This document shows positions 6,377 through 8,929 of a stretch of DNA of 8,929 bases, one piece after another. The notes beneath the pieces are model-generated. The model ran no database searches and had not been told where the DNA came from. It saw only the letters and a list, made by a program, of their open reading frames with translations. The stretch is taken from positions 1-8,929 of the forward strand of contig CAKAOY010000039.1 in assembly GCA_916710115.1 (NCBI GenBank). Reading direction: 5' to 3'. This DNA is from an uncultured Bergeyella sp. (lineage in GTDB: Bacteria > Bacteroidota > Bacteroidia > Flavobacteriales > Weeksellaceae). Positions within the stretch are counted from its first letter, which is position 1, and every line of letters begins with the position of its first letter. A program made the translations under genes and the position numbers.

Positions 6377-7372
6377 ATGGCTAAAAAGAACGGCAATCTT
6401 CATACGGCGAAGCGTGAGAAGAATGATGAGTTTTATACCCAGCTTGCGGATATAGAAAACGAACTGAAACACTATACCGAGCATTTCAGAGGAAAGGTAG
6501 TCTATTGCAATTGTGATGACCCAAGGGTAAGCAACTTCTTTCATTATTTTTCTTATAACTTTGAGCGTTTGGGGCTGAAAAAACTCATTACCACTTGCTA
6601 CAAAAACCAAGAAAGAGATTTGTTTAGCCAAAATGATAGCGAGCACGCCATCTATTTAGAATATAATGGAGATAAAAACGGTGATAATATTCCTAACCCA
6701 GAAGAGATAGGCATACACCATCTGAAAGGCGATGGAGATTTCCGAAGCAAGGAAAGTATAGAACTCCTAAAACAAGCTGATATTGTAGTTACCAATCCGC
6801 CATTTTCCCTATTCCGTGAATACATTGCTCAGCTTATAGAATATAACAAGAAGTTTATAGTAATTGGACATCAGAATGCAATTACTTATAAGGAAATATT
6901 TTCATTGATAGCACAAAATAAAATATGGTTAGGATATGGTTTTAAGGGGGGAGCGGGACATTTCTATTCAAAGTATGAGGATACAGCGACGGCAGGGGAC
7001 CATAGAGAAGGAATGATAAGAGTTTCAGGAGTGCATTGGTTTACTAATTTAGAACATAATAAACGCCACGAAGAGATTATTTTGTATAAGAAGTATAATG
7101 AAGAGGAATATCCTAAATATGATAATTATGATGCTATCAATATAGATAAGGTGGCAAACATCCCAGCAGATTATGATGGCTATATGGGAGTACCGATTAC
7201 TTTTTTAAATAAATATAACCCAGAGCAATTTGAAATAATAGGAATGTCTGCATCAGCAGGATATAATGAAGATATTGTAGGGTTACCATTTTTAGGAGAT
7301 AAAGATGCAAGACCTTTAATTTCAGGTAAAAATACTTATGCAAGAATTTTTGTGAAGAGAAAGATGAAATAA
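6377..7372 (+). CDS. EcoRI-type DNA adenine-specific methyltransferase
   Basis: This 331-residue protein resembles the EcoRI methylase family, which transfers a methyl group from S-adenosylmethionine to N6 of adenine in a specific DNA site. The evidence is the N-terminal KNDEFYTQLADIENEL stretch (residues 15-30), the atypical cofactor-region sequence GKVVYCNCDDPRVSNF (39-54), and the catalytic motif DIVVTNPPF ending at 135-143, where NPPF is the N6-adenine type of motif IV. The length fits the family. An in-frame TGA lies just before the ATG at 6377, which fixes the start; there is no clear ribosome-binding site. The recognition site cannot be read from sequence; GAATTC is only the founder's site. 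No EcoRI-like endonuclease gene is adjacent within the window. By hand count, GC falls from about 38-42% in samples of the first part to about 23-30% in most samples after 6840. Confidence 0.9.
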   Translation: MAKKNGNLHTAKREKNDEFYTQLADIENELKHYTEHFRGKVVYCNCDDPRVSNFFHYFSYNFERLGLKKLITTCYKNQERDLFSQNDSEHAIYLEYNGDKNGDNIPNPEEIGIHHLKGDGDFRSKESIELLKQADIVVTNPPFSLFREYIAQLIEYNKKFIVIGHQNAITYKEIFSLIAQNKIWLGYGFKGGAGHFYSKYEDTATAGDHREGMIRVSGVHWFTNLEHNKRHEEIILYKKYNEEEYPKYDNYDAINIDKVANIPADYDGYMGVPITFLNKYNPEQFEIIGMSASAGYNEDIVGLPFLGDKDARPLISGKNTYARIFVKRKMK

Positions 7373-7379
7373 CCCACCT

Positions 7380-7589
7380 ATTCCTAAACAGAAATTTATT
7401 GCTGACAAAGAAAAATGAGCAATTTTGATTTAGGAATTATTTGTCAAGAGAGAAAAGGAAAAAATTTCAGTTTAGGAATGGGGAGAAAATAGAAAAAAGG
7501 AGCAAATTCCTAAATAGGAATTCTTCGCCAAGAAAGAAAAGCACTTAATTCCTAAATGAGAACACTAAGAAATAAAAAAATCAAATCTA
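7380..7589. repeat. Degenerate 42-bp minisatellite, about 4.5 units
   Basis: Units begin at 7380, 7422, 7464, 7506 and 7548, exactly 42 bases apart. Each starts ATTnnnnnnT or close to it and ends in an AAAGAAAAG-like purine stretch. Units 1, 4 and 5 begin ATTCCTAAA; units 2, 3 and 4 share TAGGAAT at the same internal position. Divergence is substantial, which is why the order is easy to miss, and the last unit fades out before the next gene. The unit is 14 codons long, but stop codons interrupt every frame over the whole array. Unit 4 contains one GAATTC (7518-7523). The array fills most of the gap between the methyltransferase and the next gene. Confidence 0.82.
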
Positions 7590-7603
7590 TAAATCTATAA
7601 AAT

Positions 7604-8320
7604 ATGAATAAGCTGAATACATCAGTAAAAGTAACAGAACTTGGAGATACCGCTCTCCGTTTGGTAAAAGCCTTTAAGGCGGTGGTAGCCGTGCAAAATG
7701 ATGCGTTTTTAACGAAAACTTTTGCGGAAATAGAAAAACAAGCCACAGTAATGACCTCCGCTGTGAAAAGCGACCAAGCCTTATCAAAATTAGAGGAGGC
7801 CGATGCCCAAAGAGACCAAGCCATTAGAGTGCTGGATAAACTCCTCAAAGGCTATGAAAATATCCCTTTGGAAAACTTAAAAACTCACGCTAAAAAATTA
7901 GCAGAAATCTTCAAAAAATATGGCGTGAAGATAACGGGGGAGAACTATGCCAGTCAATCTACCTTGATTAACTCTCTGTTAGGTGATTTTTCCGCCACAG
8001 AGTTGAAACCCTCCATTGAGGCACTTGCAGGGGTGAAAGAAGCATTGGCAGAGATTCAAACCAAGCAAAATGCTTTTGCAGCTCTTCGTTCAGATTACGA
8101 GAAAGCACAAGTTTCCCAAAAAGAGAAGAGCAGTGCTACGAGTCTGAGAAAGCCACTTTTAGAGCTTATCAATAAAAAAGCAGTGCCGTATTTAGTAGCG
8201 ATGAGCATTGCCCAACCAGAATTGTTTAAGAATCTCACCGCCGAAGCATCGGAAATCATCACCAGCACTAACGAAGCCATCAAAGCAAGGTCTAAAAAAG
8301 AGAAAAAAGAAAAGAAATGA
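7604..8320 (+). CDS. Helical lysine-rich protein, probably DUF6261 family
   Basis: This 238-residue protein has no signal peptide or membrane segment and appears almost wholly alpha-helical. It has an Ala/Lys/Glu-rich middle and ends in a strongly basic tail (KARSKKEKKEKK). The segment EEADAQRDQAIRVLDKLL (about residues 65-82) and the later YASQSTLINSLLGDF (about 117-131) recall DUF6261, a Bacteroidota family of similar length and unknown function; I place it there from memory with moderate confidence. The basic tail could contact nucleic acid, which is inference. Its TGA overlaps the ATG of the DUF262 gene (ATGA, 8317-8320), implying translational coupling. Hand-counted 60-base samples give about 45-48% GC against 28-38% in the core operon, consistent with separate acquisition. 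Confidence 0.75.
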   Translation: MNKLNTSVKVTELGDTALRLVKAFKAVVAVQNDAFLTKTFAEIEKQATVMTSAVKSDQALSKLEEADAQRDQAIRVLDKLLKGYENIPLENLKTHAKKLAEIFKKYGVKITGENYASQSTLINSLLGDFSATELKPSIEALAGVKEALAEIQTKQNAFAALRSDYEKAQVSQKEKSSATSLRKPLLELINKKAVPYLVAMSIAQPELFKNLTAEASEIITSTNEAIKARSKKEKKEKK

Positions 8321-8929
8321 AAATCTAATTAAAAGAAATCACCGTAAGAGATTTAGTGGAGGGCTACCAAGATTTACAAGAAAATGGAGTGGTAGGCTAC
8401 GGCGGTCGCTTAGATATTCGCCCTCCTTATCAAAGGGAGTTCGTCTATAAAGATAAGCAGAGAGATGCCGTAATAGATACCCTTACCAAAAATTTTCCGC
8501 TGAATGTGATGTATTGGGCGGTGCGAAGTGATGGCGGATATGAGGTGATAGACGGACAGCAGAGAACTATCTCTATCTGCCAGTATGTTACAGGGGAATT
8601 TTCTCATAGATTTTCTGACCATCAGATGTATTTTCACAATTTACAAGATGACCAAAAGGAGCAGATACTGAATTATAAACTGATGATTTACCTTTGTGAG
8701 GGGGAAGATAGCGAGAAATTAGAGTGGTTTAAGACCATCAACATCGCAGGAGAGAAACTCACCGAACAGGAGTTGAGAAATGCGGTCTTTTCAGGAAGTT
8801 GGGTCAGTGATGCCAAGAGATATTTCAGTAAAACCAACTGCCCTGCCTATATGATTGGTGAAAAATATATGTCAGGTTCTCCCATTCGCCAAGATTATTT
8901 AGAAACCGTTATCAAATGGATTTCACACA
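8317..8929 (+). pseudogene. DUF262 (GmrSD/ParB-like nuclease superfamily) gene, partial, with an in-frame TAA at codon 4
   Basis: From the ATG at 8317 the frame reads MKI, a TAA stop at 8326-8328, then stays open for 200 codons to the window edge. The product after the stop is clearly DUF262: RPPYQREFVYKDKQRDAVID (starting about 8419) is the conserved N-terminal block, followed by DGQQRTISICQYV, whose DGQQR is the family's signature motif. Later conserved blocks are EWFKTINIAGEKL and ELRNAVFSGSWVSDAKRYF. Relatives I recall start MKIELKEI, so TAA probably replaces GAA by a single G-to-T change. The family uses this domain as a nucleotide-driven nuclease in GmrSD-like restriction of modified DNA, and close relatives often carry a C-terminal HNH domain, which would lie beyond this window. 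In-frame GTG codons at 8356 or 8389 could restart translation; the first later ATG (8509) would lose the RPPYQR block. Confidence 0.85.

Noticed and set aside
6304..6384. Internal ATG in the hairpin loop opening a 26-codon frame to the methyltransferase start
   Set aside because: There is no ribosome-binding site and the ATG is inside a strong hairpin; the frame matters only as a continuation of the leader ORF.
7415..7492. Short ORF of 25 codons starting MSNFDLGIICQERK within the 42-bp repeats
   Set aside because: It is produced by the repeat itself, has no ribosome-binding site or promoter, and does not extend through the other units.
7380..7556. Five copies of ATTCCTAAA or its complement, resembling a CRISPR array
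   Set aside because: The matches are only 9 bases, lie on both strands, and the intervening sequences are themselves diverged copies of one 42-base unit and not unique spacers.
8208..8450. Plus-strand 80-codon ORF spanning the DUF6261-DUF262 junction
   Set aside because: It is an out-of-frame shadow of two better-supported frames, with a low-complexity lysine/arginine-rich translation.

Overview
The window looks like a chromosomal segment of a low-GC member of the Bacteroidota, most likely class Flavobacteriia near the Riemerella/Chryseobacterium/Bergeyella group (family Weeksellaceae). The grounds are the gene order acpP-fabF-rnc-(IPExxxVDY family)-pyk, the -7 promoter elements of the Bacteroidota type TAnnTTTG, and an outer-envelope lipoprotein with a DUF4369-plus-TlpA layout. 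The genus is inferred from memory of gene order, not from a search.

Layout. Positions 1-303 hold no gene. They are an AT-rich tandem array of a 108-base unit (about 2.5 copies) that ends in the acpP promoter. Positions 304-4510 form one tightly packed plus-strand core operon: acyl carrier protein, beta-ketoacyl-ACP synthase II, ribonuclease III, a small IPExxxVDY-family protein and pyruvate kinase, with gaps of 23 bases or less and one 8-base overlap. A hairpin at 4515-4547 ends it and probably also serves the convergent gene. Positions 4553-6055 (minus strand) encode a 500-residue thioredoxin-fold lipoprotein that has lost both cysteines of the redox motif.

Positions 6056-6376 (321 bases) carry divergent promoters, a 24-codon leader ORF made largely of eight copies of GGCTT, and a strong 16-bp hairpin. 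They lead into an EcoRI-type DNA adenine methyltransferase (6377-7372). Next come a degenerate 42-bp minisatellite (7380-about 7589), a lysine-rich helical protein probably of family DUF6261 (7604-8320), and the start of a DUF262 (GmrSD/ParB-like nuclease superfamily) gene that overlaps it by 4 bases and runs off the window end. The DUF262 reading frame has an in-frame TAA at codon 4.

How the parts may work together. The left half is housekeeping: fatty-acid synthesis, RNA processing and the last step of glycolysis. The right third looks like an accessory, probably defence-related module: a methyltransferase plus a DUF262 protein, with higher GC in the last two genes. The most interesting hypothesis is that the methyltransferase is phase-variable. 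A change from 8 to 9 GGCTT units would join the leader to a frame that is open through the hairpin and ends exactly over the methyltransferase start codon. This is inference and untested.
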